Source of the DNA: Multifurca ochricompacta
Lineage: Eukaryota; Basidiomycota; Agaricomycetes; Russulales; Russulaceae
Direction: 5' to 3'
Assembly: GCA_022496185.1 (NCBI GenBank)
Contig: WTXG01000020.1
Span: 62,001 to 126,000 of the forward strand
Length of the DNA stretch: 64,000 bases
The position numbers and the translations under genes were made by a program. The notes beneath the pieces are model-generated. The model had not been told where the DNA came from and did no database searches. It saw only the letters and a program-made list of their open reading frames with translations. The number at the start of each line of letters is the position of its first letter. Positions within the stretch are counted from its first letter, which is position 1. This document shows positions 1-11,632 of the stretch, piece after piece.

Positions 1-1399
1 GAAGCCGCATGCACCGTCCATGAATGCCATCGATCCCGCCGGCGGAACTCAAAGACTATTTTCGTGGCACACACACACCCTTCCCCTCGTCCGTCGGCTA
101 AGCGTGTGCACCAGGCTACTCCGTCATGGATGCGCGTCCTGGATCCCGCACTGGAACACTCGATTAAGCGCAGGGTTATAGGTCAACTGACTGGGTCCCC
201 CCCACCCTTCTGGCCACCCTCAATTTTATCCATGGTCTGGATCCCCAACGCCCTATCGCCCCTTCCCCTCCCCTATAATCTAATCTGGACCTTCATCGTG
301 CCTTTACAAGCAGGCAGACAACGCGATGGATCCCCGATTACCTTGGTGAGGTGATTTTGGGGGATTGTTTGGGTTACACGTTTTTGGCGAACATCGGTCT
401 GTGCTTACTCTACTTGAAGTGTAGAAGATCTGAGACCGGCGCTCCGGGGGTTGGGTTTTTGTGAAGCTCTACTGACGCTCACCGAGCTTTACCACCTACA
501 GTACATACGACTTCTACCTAAAACGCAGGCATTGTACGTTGTTCCTGCAGAAGCCCCTTGAATAAGTTCTATTGAGTTGGGATATATTCATCTCAATTTG
601 TGAGTAGAGGATACATTTTGAGCGTGAATTGCGCACCTCATCAGCCCCCCCCCCCGACCGACGAGCAAAAATAAAAGTTGGGAAGCCGGAAATAAAGAAA
701 GTCCTTTCGAGAGGCGCAAAATAGGTGCAGTCCCGAGTCCCAGATTGAATTTTTTAAATTTATTTCTAGCTTGGAACGTTTGTGCTTCATCTTCAGGCCT
801 CAAGGCCCCCTTCCTCCAGCCCACCCCCGCGTGTATGATTTGAAATGGCTACAATCGCCTTCCATGCAAGGGTTAAGCGTGGTACGTGTGGGTACATACA
901 AGGGTTTCTACTTCTGCTGACGTTCCGCCATGGCGTCTACATGTGGCAAACCTAGTGTAGTTCCCCAACCGTAGAATTTGCTTGACGCTTTTTAAAGTAC
1001 GCGCAAACCCCCAGATTAGCAATGTTTTTCGAGAAAGTCCAGTGTGTCAGTTTTCGATGATTTATATCTATGGGGAAACACGGACTCCCAATTAATATGA
1101 AACTTTTGTTCAGGAACGCAGTACCGGTGCCGATCGTCATAACGCAAGAGGTTTGAAACTCTCGGAACTTATTGGGGGGGGTGGAGGAGAGAGGGGGCCA
1201 AGGAAAGGGGAGGGGGGGGGGGTAACAGGGATGCGTGCAGTCTTGAAAATGAAGACCTTTTTTTTTTTTTTGCAGGCTTTCTTGTCTATCGTTGTGGCTT
1301 GTCTTTCGGGAGACAACGAGCACCGCGCAGCGTGCGAGGATAACTTGAACCTAAACTCTCAGAGTAAGTACAGAAAACAACTCTGATTGGTTGCGCTCA

Positions 1400-1420
1400 C
1401 CCCTACCCCTACCCCTACCC
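1400..1420 (+). repeat. (CCCCTA) array, about 3.5 units
   Basis: Three full CCCCTA units are followed by CCC. The complementary strand reads TAGGGG, similar to but not identical with the TTAGGG type of fungal telomere repeat. The array is short and lies only 20 bases before a G-run block of the opposite strand bias. Confidence 0.7.
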
Positions 1421-1440
1421 GAGCCCGAGTGTCCTGGCCA

Positions 1441-1487
1441 GGGGGAAGGGAAGGGGAAAGGGGGGGTGGGGGTGGGGTGGGGTGGGA
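1441..1487 (+). repeat. Clustered G-runs, potential G-quadruplex
   Basis: Eight runs of three or more G are separated by one to three A or T bases. This comfortably satisfies the usual four-run rule for intramolecular G-quadruplex formation. Formation in the cell is inference. Confidence 0.6.
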
Positions 1488-1800
1488 GTGTCAATATTTG
1501 GTGGTTCGTTCCAACCGACCGACACAGGGACCGCCGATGTCATCGTATCCATAGATACAGCCAAGTTCCGAAAACCCCTTCCACCTCTATGCCAATGTCC
1601 AAATAAGCCCTTTGAAGCCGAAACGGCCCCTGGCCTGTGGCTCTTTGTTATGGGGGCTCGGCCGCTAAGCTGCGAAGCCGACGTAGTGGATCAGTAAAAA
1701 TTGGAGGCTCGGACGACACGGCGGCTTAGGCATACCCGCGCGCGCGCATTTTGATGCGTTTTGAAACGAGAGGGGGATCTGGTACAATTTCATCTGGCAG

Positions 1801-1880
1801 TGCTGGTGCTGGTGCTGGTGCTGGTTCTGGTTCTGGTTCTGGTTCTTGTTCTGGTTCTGGTGCTGGTTCTGGTGCTAGTT
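1801..1880 (+). repeat. Hexamer array TGCTGG/TTCTGG, about 13 units
   Basis: Imperfect six-base tandem repeat with alternating TGCTGG and TTCTGG units. Read on the minus strand it would give alternating Glu/Ala-Pro, but no supporting gene structure surrounds it. Confidence 0.8.
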
Positions 1881-2241
1881 CTAACCTGGGATGGTCATTG
1901 TTCAATGTGTAGTCAGTCACAGGGGCCAACCAAGCGGAAACAGGGCTGGCTTTGGGATTGATGCCGTTCAAAGCGGAGAATCGAGAGAGAATCTCAGGTT
2001 AACGAGCGACAGCGACAAACGCTGGAAAACAAAAAGAAGAAAAGAAAAAAAAAAAACCCCCCCCCCCCTTTTGCCCGGCGCACGCCCCCCTTCCCCCCAC
2101 CCTCACCCCCTTTCCCTTCCCTTCCTTCCCACCATAGTTACTTGTTGTTGCTAGGAACGCAAACCCCGTTTGGGTGTACAGATATCAATCAATGGACAGT
2201 ACTTTGAAATAGCGCCTCACCTGAAACCTTTGCGGCCAACG

Positions 2242-2274
2242 GAACCTGAACCTGAACCTGAACCTGAACCTGAG
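2242..2274 (+). repeat. Hexamer array GAACCT, about 5 units
   Basis: Five near-perfect GAACCT units. In one plus-strand frame they read (Glu-Pro)n, the same dipeptide that the array 360 bases upstream gives on the other strand. No gene is evident around it. Confidence 0.8.
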
Positions 2275-3005
2275 GTTTTTTTCAACTTGGCCCCTCCTCC
2301 CCTTCCCCCCCCCCCTTCCTTGGCGGCTTCGAAAGAAATATTTCTGGAGGCCTTCCTTCCAAACTTGAGAAAAAAAAAAACGATTATCTTTTTTTTTTTT
2401 CATCCGCGAACCCTCCGAGGTCGTCGTAAGCCGCTTAATGGGTACCTGCCCGCCACTAGACAGACAACTGGATTACCCTCAGGCCTGATTGGCTAGTTAG
2501 AGTTGCGACTTCCCCCCCCATTCATTAGCGGCGGCTAGCAACAGCCTACGGCAGTCCCATAAGCGGGTTTGAGCTGTGTGTGTTGTTAAAAGCTAATATA
2601 CGTTCAACGTCCTGCTGCTGGTAACTTCCAATGTTCAGGTTTCAGGAGAAATGCCGTTTTTTTTTCCATCCATCGGAAACTCCTATCCCTTCGTTTGGCC
2701 CCGAGGAGGCGTCAAGCTTGTACGCTAGCGTTAGTAATTACTTTTATTTCTCCACTCTTTTTTTTTTTAGCGCTCTGATGCGGTCCCTTTTTGACTGTCA
2801 AAAGGGCGGTAGGCAGTCGTGTTACTCTTATCACCGGTTTGGTCAATGAATTATTTTGAAACCGCTGTTTGAGATTGAGATATACAGTCTACAATTCGAT
2901 GCATCCTTCCTAGTTCTCCTAGTCCAGTTAACTAAAAGTGCTGCTTTACCTGCTTGTATTCGCGCTTGCTTTTTCATACTCTCATTTGGACGGACTTCTT
3001 CGTAC

Positions 3006-6000
3006 TCAAGCGCAGCAGCTCTCTCCTCGTCCCGTTGAATCTGCATCAAAGGCAAGCACGCTCTTTTCGTCCTTCCTTCCAGGAACATCCAGACTAGGAT
3101 TGGCTGAGAAGAAGCTATTCGGCTTGAGCGTAAGCCGTAAGTGGTCTACGGGCATCCTGTAACATCGGTCAATTCCCATCTCTATGAACATAGGAACCGA
3201 TGGCGAGAGCGGACGTACACAGGCCAGTCTTCCGGGCGTGGTATGTGCGTCGTCCCAATGGTGACATAGACCAGCACGTCCTCGTTCTCAATATTTGCGT
3301 CTCCGTCGTCTCGTACCCACCGCGCCAGGCTGTCCACGGGTTCCTCGCGTCCCTGGGGTACAAATTTACCCGACGGCCACATTCGCCCGCCTTCTCGAGC
3401 GTCCTCCTTCTCGTGTACGACCCACAGCGTATTATGCGTGAAAGTCGCCCGACGGCCAACCCACCCTTCCGGACGCGGCAAGGACGGTGTCGCACCACCC
3501 TTGATACCGATTGAATACCCAGTCAATTGTCCGGAGGCATAGTGTTTCTTCCCTGCGCTCGCAATACGCCAGCGCCGATCAGTGGACGCGTCCCACTCGC
3601 GTGCACCTTCACTGGCACGTTTTAGTACGCGGTCATGTACCTGGAACGCATTCCCTGCGAAATTCTCTGGCGAGCCATATTCGGCAGCCACCGGAAGTAC
3701 ATCCGTCTCAATCACCTATTCGCAAGGCCATCCACCATTGGGTCAATGCGGACCGAAAAGAGGTGCTGGTGGAAATGCGCATTGATACCGGGAGCAACGC
3801 GGGTCGCATATGGCGCGGGCTCATTTGGACCTGCGACATAAACTTGAAGAATCCCAGTGAGGCGGATCTCGAACTCGATGGAACCATCTTGATAGAAAAA
3901 GTAGTTCCACACATATTCTATGCGGTGTCGTCGATCAAAGACGGAAGGAATACGGTGTAGCAGCGGGAAGCTTACCGTAGTTCGCGAGTGTGCAAACCAT
4001 ACTTACCACCAAGCGGCGGCTGCGGACAGAGTACGAACGCCCACCAACACGATAATCGGTATGCTTCCACAACAGGCCTGCGTCCTCCTCGTGGATGCAT
4101 ATGACGTTCTTGATGATGGCTGCAGAGCCATCGTTATTGGTATATGCGCCGGGCTATGACTGGATGTTATGGGGGAATAACAGAATTTGGGACGACAAAG
4201 CTTCGCACCAGGTAGTGAATCTGACCAAGGCAATCACATCCGAGGGAAAGCTCGTTTGCCATCGTCCCCATGCCATACTCGCCGCTTTCGAAAATTTGTT
4301 GTGAGCCGCTCGTTCTCTGTTAAGGTGATACTATATCGACGCACGCATCAAAGGCAAACTTTCTCGGATGAGGGTGCTCGGGTGCCCCATAAGGCACCAC
4401 CATCTCAGCGAGTGAGAGACGGTAAAATAGCGGGCGCAAGACGCCATCGTCGTTATACGTGATAGTCGAGAGCGCGATCCCTTCGCGATGGCTGAAAGCT
4501 ACAATCGGCACCGCCCCCAGCACAAATCAGCGAATCTAGGTCATCGAAATGGAAAGACTACCCTACCGACGTGCATCTTCCACTTCTGCCATTCGAGCAC
4601 ATGCCCATCTACTTTAAAACTGACACCTTCGGGCTGCACAATGTGCAACGGCTTGAGTGTCTCGCGTTGCTTCCATTCCTTTCCCTCTTTCTTTGCAGCA
4701 TCCGTGATGAGGTCCGGGAGAAAGTCTTGCGATGTGAGAGGAGGGGGAATACGGGAACGTTGTGCGTATTCTAACGGGTCTTTGTCTAGTGGGGGCGGTT
4801 GGGTTGATGCCGGTACGCTGGGGTAAGCACCGGGAAAATCTATATGGATGACTTTGCCCGCATTCATGTCAACTATCGGGATAAAGTCCTATCTGTACAG
4901 TAAGAAATGCGACTTCAGACCAGACCTCAGAAAGGAAAACCCATACCAAAGGATGCGCGTAGAGGTTGTCATGCTGCGAGAAGCGCGCGAAGAGGAGCGC
5001 TTGCTGCAGGCGGAATGTCACAGGGAATCGGTCATCGTATCCGATTGACCATCCGTCGGCGAAGATCTGGTGCGGTTCCACTCCTGCACGTCATGGGGTG
5101 TTGATACCGTACCAAGCGTCGCATGTACCAAACAAACTTACCAACTTCCTTGGCGAGTTTCTGAACGCCAGGGTCGTTCTTTACAATTTCCTCGCAATCA
5201 AGGAGTTCACCAGGTGATATTTGAGGTTGTGTACCCTCGGGGAGCTTTAGAATGCTCTCGATACTCCAGGTACTTTTGGCGCTGTCAAGTGCCGCGATCG
5301 CGTTATAGGCATCGCTTTCGTAAGGGCCCAACGTCAGCGGACGCCAGTATCCGCGGGATGGGGTGGGTGTGGAATGCCACTTACCCCGAAAGGACGTCTA
5401 TGAACTAAGAAAGAAGAGACGGGCGAGTAAGTATGATTGATGTGGGGGTACACTCGACAAGTTGTCGATGATTGGGGCGACAACATGAAATCTCTGGCCG
5501 TGCCCTACCACATACACTCCCGTTTCCGCTGTCCGATGAAGTAATCACGAGGGAACATCGGACCAACGGTGTGGGGCATGGACGGACAGCGTGAGCGCGT
5601 TTGCTCAGTAGTTTGTGTAGTGTATGTATGTCGAATCGAATCAATCCGAGTTGGGGAAAGTCCGTACGTACGACCTCGGCCCGGTGCCAACGGGTATTAT
5701 CATAATATAAGTTTAACAGGCAGGACTCACATCGACTTCGGCTTTGCGTACGATAGGCACGCGATCCTCTTCCTTCACTGTCTCGCCAGTAGCGAGGGGG
5801 ATACCGAGGTGCGCGAGTACAGCGCGCTTCGGCGGAGGAAGGAGGTAATTTGTGAGAAATCTCACGGCTTTGACCGAGGTATTCGCTGCAAGGTGATGGC
5901 GCACTGCTAGGGATACAGCAGAAATCTGACCCGATCCAAGTGATCATCAGAACAGCACGTGTGCCAACGCAGGCGGATGTACCTCATCAGGGGAAAGTGG

Positions 6001-6093
6001 GTCAAGGGGATGCGCAGGCAGGATGGTTGTCTTGGTACTTGAAGGGGGCAGCACGCCACTCGCAGTGGAAGGTGCGGAGTCATTGAGGGACAT
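3006..6093 (-). CDS. Copper amine oxidase (peroxisomal type), one frame break
   Basis: Oxidises primary amines to aldehydes with release of ammonia and H2O2, using copper and a topaquinone made from its own tyrosine. The start ATG is at 6091-6093 and the stop at 3006-3008, with about nine introns; spliced length is about 670 residues, normal for the family. N-terminal amine-oxidase domains are followed by the catalytic domain, with blocks such as VQPEGVSF, LFYRLSLAEMVVPYG, SLGCDCLGQIHYL and HNTLWVVHEKEDAREGG. The cofactor motif T-L-A-N-Y-E is present; its Tyr codon is at 3979-3977 and an intron (3975-3918) begins one base later. The C-terminal block TTHIPRPEDWPV joins to a final exon at about 3150. 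The frame breaks once near 3715 (AATAGG where AATAGGG is expected); one added G restores it. No clear peroxisomal signal is seen at the predicted C-terminus, so the last exon could be mis-assigned. Confidence 0.92.
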
Positions 6094-6960
6094 AGTTAGC
6101 ACGATAAGTGTTCTTTATGCGATAAGTTGGAGATTTTAAGAAGTGTCTTCGCGAAGCAAATACCTTGCGTTGTGTGGGTCGGAATACAAGTGAATAGAAA
6201 TGTGAAGAGCGGATCAGAACCAGCACTGTGCCCTTCACCCCGTTAGATGTTGATAAGCTCGAAAATGAAAACTTGATGGATGGTATCTGCGACTGGCAGC
6301 TGGCTACAACTAAATACCCGGCACGGACTCACATGTGATGTGAAGGAACGATAACAATGGGGATCATTTAATTAATTGAATTGATTGCATCATGTCCTTT
6401 ATCTATTTAGATTATCTTATCTTATTGTTTTGTCGTCCGGTAAATGGAATAACTCGATGAGATGAAGATAAAGGAGAACATATAGACGTGCGTCCAGTCA
6501 TAATTGGTTGTGCACCAAGATGACATTAGTATGTACTCCTGTTAGTCAACCCCGTCTGCGTCCGGTGCGCATGCCCGCGCGACGTGAGCCGAAGCAGCGG
6601 CAACATAGAATATCAGAGATAACATCGAAAATTGTCACAATTACCTGGAGTTTCAAGGCAATCATCATCATCTATGAGATGTTGAGAAATTTTTCGTGAG
6701 TGATATCTACGCACTGTGACAATTGCAGTGATGATCGTCTCGAGGAGAACGGTAATTGCAGAGATGATGGAATTAATACCAACACCAATGGCGGAGACGA
6801 CGGAACCCTGAAGGGTGACAAATTATTAAAGTTCAAGTATATGGCAAGTGGCATGCGTCAATTATGTCAATTGCCCACCATTGTAAGATGGATGAAACAA
6901 AGAAAAAAGCTGGATAGCAGATAAGGAGGTGGTTAGTGTTCCTTCGGTTTCGTTCATAAT
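6094..6960. other. Intergenic, AT-rich, upstream of the amine oxidase
   Basis: No convincing coding exon on either strand. The sequence is AT-rich with ATCATC and TTATCT simple stretches around 6360-6780. It presumably contains the amine oxidase promoter. Confidence 0.5.
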
Positions 6961-6969
6961 AGTGTCAAC

Positions 6970-8105
6970 TCTTATACCTGGCCAGTAGAGTGATATGACG
7001 TGGGCGCAATAAAGATGTAGTAGATGATGCTTCTCCACAGGTGGGGGTGCGTAGTATACCCCATGACGTCATGCCATTCGCGTGCAAGATGAGCTCCACA
7101 AGCTTGGCATGGCGTAGCGTAGCCAAAACCCATGACCCATAACCCAGGTACTTGTGGGCAATAGCTCATAAGGGGAGATAGGGTGTCGAAGAGTTACTCG
7201 CTAGGTGATAGCCCTGATTAGGTTGGAAAGAACTTGTCTGTGTCTGGGGGATGCACGTTATGGCCAACGGAGATAATCCATAAATCTTTCCCGGATGACT
7301 GTGCGAACAGGGACACCGCTATTGGCATGATTTCAACAAAATATTGGAGTTAATACAGGCAAAATGTCGAGTCGAGTGAGGCCAGAATGTAAAGACATCC
7401 ACCACGCAGGATGAACAACATTTCCCACGCAACTCCCATACTCCCATACCATACAATGCCACCAGGAGGTCGGACCGTTGATCGACGCCGGTCGGGAGAT
7501 GAATGTGGATACTTTTCACAAACATATTGCAGCGATGAGGATCTTGTTGAGTTGAACAGCGTCAGCAATGGGGTTCAGCTCGGTAACAAAGTGCAAGGGG
7601 GTGGAATGACCCTCATGGTTGCTCGGCACCCACACGGTTACGTCCGGTTCTGAACTTCCTCAGTCACGGTATGGAAGTATGGGAGTACTACGGGGCGTCA
7701 GATGGAAGCACGAACACCGGTGAGTGATTTGGATATGGACCTCTATGGACCTCCGTTTAAAATGCCAGCTTTAGTCTATAAACCTACCGTAGGGAATCAT
7801 CTCATCGTTTTTTCCTCTTGCGGGCATGGGCTCGCCGCCTACTTACGGATCTCCTCAGCCGAAAAACTACTTGCTTTTCTTTCGAGTACTTTGGGGCATT
7901 GTTCTGGATCAGTAATCTTGCATAACCATATGGAGCATATGAGCATTCCCCACACTGTGCCTGAGTCAGCAATGGTTGATGATATCCTCTCTATCAAGCC
8001 CCTCACCAACTCCTTTCTCGCAAAAATACCTGAACTTCGGGTGCTGTTCAGGAAGCGTCTCGATAACTCCGTGTCAATTTTATTTTCGCTGGAATCATGG
8101 CTCAA
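6970..8105 (-). CDS. Possible multi-exon gene of unknown function
   Basis: I do not recognise a family. On the minus strand an ATG at 8103-8105 opens a frame that runs about 85 codons and ends just past a perfect GTAAGT donor near 7846. Further downstream are stretches that read like protein: one containing LHFVTELNPIADAVQLNK (about 7590-7530), a hydrophobic one with GGIVWYGSMGVAWEML (about 7460-7400), and one with HPHLWRSIIYYIFIAP (about 7060-7000). I could not join these into one frame with confident splice sites. If real, the gene is a membrane protein transcribed divergently from the acyl-CoA oxidase. A competing plus-strand frame covers 7702-8115, so the orientation is not certain. Confidence 0.25.
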
Positions 8106-8381
8106 CGGCTCTTAGTAGCTATTCTTTCCTCACAATCGGAGCTCTGATGAAGTATGTTTAATTTTGTCACTAACAACCTTTGTCTTCAACCACGGACTTG
8201 CAAACGCCGAAAGTTACATCGTCGACAAATGCCTATTGCGCGTGATATTCGGTGCAATATTCCTCTAGAGGCAGCGAAATATAAAAGATGTGCAGGGAAT
8301 CCCTGACATGACATCTCACCGGGTCGCAAAGTTTAGAACATCTCTCCTTCCGTATCTTAGTCACTTAGAACTCTTGTCATC

Positions 8382-10243
8382 ATGTCCTCTCTTTCCGAGC
8401 AGATCGCTTCTCATCCTTTCTTCACCGCTGATGTCAGCGCACTTCCTTTCGATGAGCGTATCGCATTGTCCTACCAGCGGGCGATCCTCATTTTACGCAC
8501 CTACAGTATGATCTCTCTTACCTTCCGCGTACGCTCACTTGTTGACGTGTCAACCCACAGACCTGACGACAGACGATGTTCTCAACCTGACCCCTAAGTT
8601 CTGGTCTATGCACCTAGACCCTAACATTGCTCTCGACTACGGTCTTTTCACCATTCTTGCCGCACAAATTAACTTGACTGTCGGCACCCTCTCTCGCCAC
8701 GTAAAGAGCCGCCCCGACCTCGTTCCGCTCGTGAATGCTCTCCTCAAGGGTGATATCATTGGCCTTTATCTTCTTTCTGAGCGTGGCCATGGTCTTGATG
8801 CTATCAATATTGAGACGACTGCTCACCAGCAAGAGGATGGAAGTTACGTCCTCACACACCACATGAGGAAGCTACCAAGTATGTTATACCCGTAGTGCCA
8901 CACTCTCACTTGATATTTATTGGCTCTTTCGCGTCCAGGTTCATGCCTGCCTCCAACCCGACTTTTGGAATCAACAAGATCGCTCTTGTCATGGCCCGTT
9001 TGATTATCAAGGGTGAGGACAAGGGTATGCGCCCTTCATTGTCCTGTTTGCAACACCCGCGAGCCATTCCCCGGTATCATTTCCATCCGCCTCCCCCTTC
9101 GTAGCGGCGCTTCGCCACTCGACTTCTCAATGACTCGCTTCAACAAGGTCAAGTTGCCAGCCTCTGCTCTTCTTAGCGACTCCTTCGAGGCGCCAAGGGA
9201 CGCACGCGCTGCCTGGTGGGACACGCTCTGGCGTATCCCGATCGGCTCTTTCGCCGTCGCTGGCCCCTGCGTCTCTGGTCTCAAACACACCGCTTACGTT
9301 GGCGGTGCCTATTCGCTCCGCCGTAAGGTTGCGCCTCACGGCGAGAAGGTCCCGATCTTCTCCTTCCCCACTCAGCAGTGGTCTGTCCTGCACTCAGTCG
9401 CCTCTGCCCGTATCCTCGAGGCGTGGTACCACGAGGTCGCGCCAATCTTCGCTGACCCAAGGCTACTCATCCCATCAAGCACGGTCTCGCCGTGCTCGTC
9501 AAGGCCACAGTTATTCGTGAGGCGATGGAGTGTTCCCACGAGATGGCGGAGCGTTGTGGTGCACAGGGCACATTTGACACCAACTTTATTGCGCGTCACA
9601 AGGTAACTTTCTTCTTAGTTCATTGTTGTCCTCCTACTGAAAACCATCGACAGGCGGATTTGAACAGTGTCATCATCGCCGAGGGTGATGTCCTTGCCCT
9701 GTGCATCCGCCTGTGGGGTGAGCTCGTCCTCAACCGCTATACCCTCCCCATCCCAGATGCAAAGGAGTCGCTCCTTGCTAATCATGCACACGCGCTTCTC
9801 GAGGAGGGTCGCCAGATCCTCCGTCGTATCCCTGGCGGTCACCGATCGGAGGCTGCCGAGTACGAGCTTCTTCCCGAGTCGGAGCGCGCGGTTATCGCTC
9901 TTGGTCACGCTTGCGCTTTCTCCGCTGCAAAGAGAGCCGGTGTTCCCCAGGTCCTACTTGAATTGTACGAGTGTGCCGCCATTCGCGATGACCCTGCCTG
10001 GTTCTCCGAGCATGCTGGGCTTAGCCGTGAGGCACAGCGCGTCAAGGAGGGTGCCGCGCTACGCGTGGCTGCACCCGATATCGAGAAATACCTTGAGGAT
10101 CTTAATGTTAAGTACGCGGTGCGCGCATCCATCATTAGCGATGAGAACTGGCTGCCCAGGTGGAGCGCATGCCGAAGTACACTGGGAATGCTCAGAGTGG
10201 CATCCCTGGTGTCACACCCGGCACTGACGGCGCACGCCTGTGA
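8382..10243 (+). CDS. Acyl-CoA oxidase / acyl-CoA dehydrogenase-like enzyme, several frame breaks
   Basis: FAD enzyme for the first, H2O2-forming step of peroxisomal beta-oxidation, or a close acyl-CoA dehydrogenase-like relative. The start is ATG 8382; introns are at 8506-8560, about 8876-8938 and 9603-9653. Conserved stretches include GLYLLSERGHGLDA, NPTFGINKIALVMARL, SMTRFNKVKLPASALL, and REAMECSHEMAERCGAQG before the last intron. The frame breaks near 8855, 9035, 9043, 9461 and 10150; in every case one added base (in CC, TT, CC, GG and GG) restores conserved sequence. In the restored last frame the protein ends at TGA 10241-10243 with Ala-Arg-Leu, which fits the PTS1 peroxisomal targeting consensus. 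As assembled, the last frame reads on to 10259 with an unrelated tail. The clean codon structure between breaks argues for sequencing errors over a pseudogene. Confidence 0.85.
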
Positions 10244-11632
10244 TGTCGAGAAAAAGTAACTTCAAAATCTGTACGATTTTAGGACACAACAGAATAGACA
10301 TTACTTGAGCCTTAATGGAGGGAGTTACTCCAATGGGAAACCGGAATAGTGGCTATTGAATCGTAGTGCGTTTCAAGGTCTTGCACCATCGTACTGCGAA
10401 GATGACTGGGCGGCACTATTACTCCCGCACATTCCTCAACACTGTACACGACAGAAAGGCTTGGAACTCGTTTTCAACACAAGAACGGAGACTCGAAAAC
10501 AATTTACTATACATGACTCAACTCTGTTATAAGAGGCATGAGACAAGGTAGACAGGCCGTAACCTGCGCAAACTTTGCGCAAACCTATAATCACGTTAGA
10601 TGCCGTATGGAGTCGTTAGATGGAAATCATCCGGAATACTGGGGTCAAAAATGATGTCCCATTTGGCAAGTTCTTCGCTGACAATGGCATCGAAGCTATT
10701 ACGATAGTTTAGTAAATACGATCGTCTGTTGACAGTTTACATGGCTCATGAAACCCGCACGAAAAAAGAAAGCAGGTACTAAATCCCCCTGGACCGCAGC
10801 CCGCTTCCGTCGATGATAGAAAGATATTCCGGTATTCCGGGGTCACTATGTTCGGTCCCGTTGATCTATAAGCCAGACTAAAATGCTCTACCTTCTTGTT
10901 CCGAGTAAATTGTAGTTTGCAGGTAAGATGCCTCTTTCCCATAGCGACAGAACCTGTACGTTTTTTATATCAGCTCGTCTTCTGTTCAGACTCGTGCTTG
11001 GATCATTACCTGTAATCTGCCAGTCAAAAAGGAAAATGAAAATACTGATGGTACTGGATTCGACATAGCTCCATTAAATGTGAATACACTATCAAAACAT
11101 TAGCAGGAAGCACAACAAAAGTACGAATAGTACGGCCCGCCGCTGACATGTGCTTTACACTCGAGAACTCGAGAAGCTGAGAACTTATGAAAGAACCTTT
11201 CCGGACGCGATCAATGTGCCTTGATAACGAGCCAGCCATAGTTGATGATAATACCGGTCACCTGCGATAACCGGTATCAGCACCATTTAGGATTTAAAAA
11301 AAAACCTTTCAAGATATAGGCAGCCGCATGGAAATAGAAGGGCTGTAAATCGTGTATTTCATGTAGTATTGTATTAAGGTCTTAGGTAACAACGAAATAT
11401 GAGTAAAGCGACATCATCTCAACGACACCTGTCGTATGAGATCGGAGGTGAGATACGGTACACCTAAACTGACAAGCATGATGGGATCCGAGTACCACAG
11501 AAGCACATTCTCAAAGTGCAAACGATACAACAGTCATTATTCGGGACGGCAAACATGGTCTAATTTGACTGGTGACGTGTGAGATGCAGGTTTCTATCGT
11601 ATCATCAGCACGATTGTCCACAGACCGAGCCA
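10244..11632. other. Intergenic, nothing recognised
   Basis: Between the 3' ends of the acyl-CoA oxidase and the F-box gene, which are convergent. Only short unconnected frames occur. A weak similarity exists between the stretch at 10630-10645 (CCGGAATACTGGGGTCA) and one at about 10829-10845 (CCGGTATTCCGGGGTCA), too short to interpret. Confidence 0.55.

Larger units (their letters stand above)
1..3005. other. Repeat-rich intergenic region without a recognisable gene
   Basis: No reading frame here resembles a protein I know, and the frames present are made of simple-sequence stretches. The region holds long G, C, A and T runs, a (CCCCTA) array near 1400, a G-run block at 1441-1487, and two six-base repeat arrays near 1801 and 2242. 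The only neighbour is the 3' end of the amine oxidase at 3006. It could be long intergenic sequence or old decayed mobile DNA, but I see no terminal repeats or transposase remnants to prove this. Confidence 0.6.

Noticed and set aside
7702..8115. Plus-strand 137-codon frame as a gene
   Set aside because: No family resemblance, it contains a good GTGAGT donor that would break the frame if used, and the opposite strand looks at least as protein-like.
3006..10243. Amine oxidase and acyl-CoA oxidase as decaying pseudogenes
   Set aside because: Breaks are all single missing bases in short runs, conserved sequence resumes immediately, splice sites are intact and I saw no nonsense changes.
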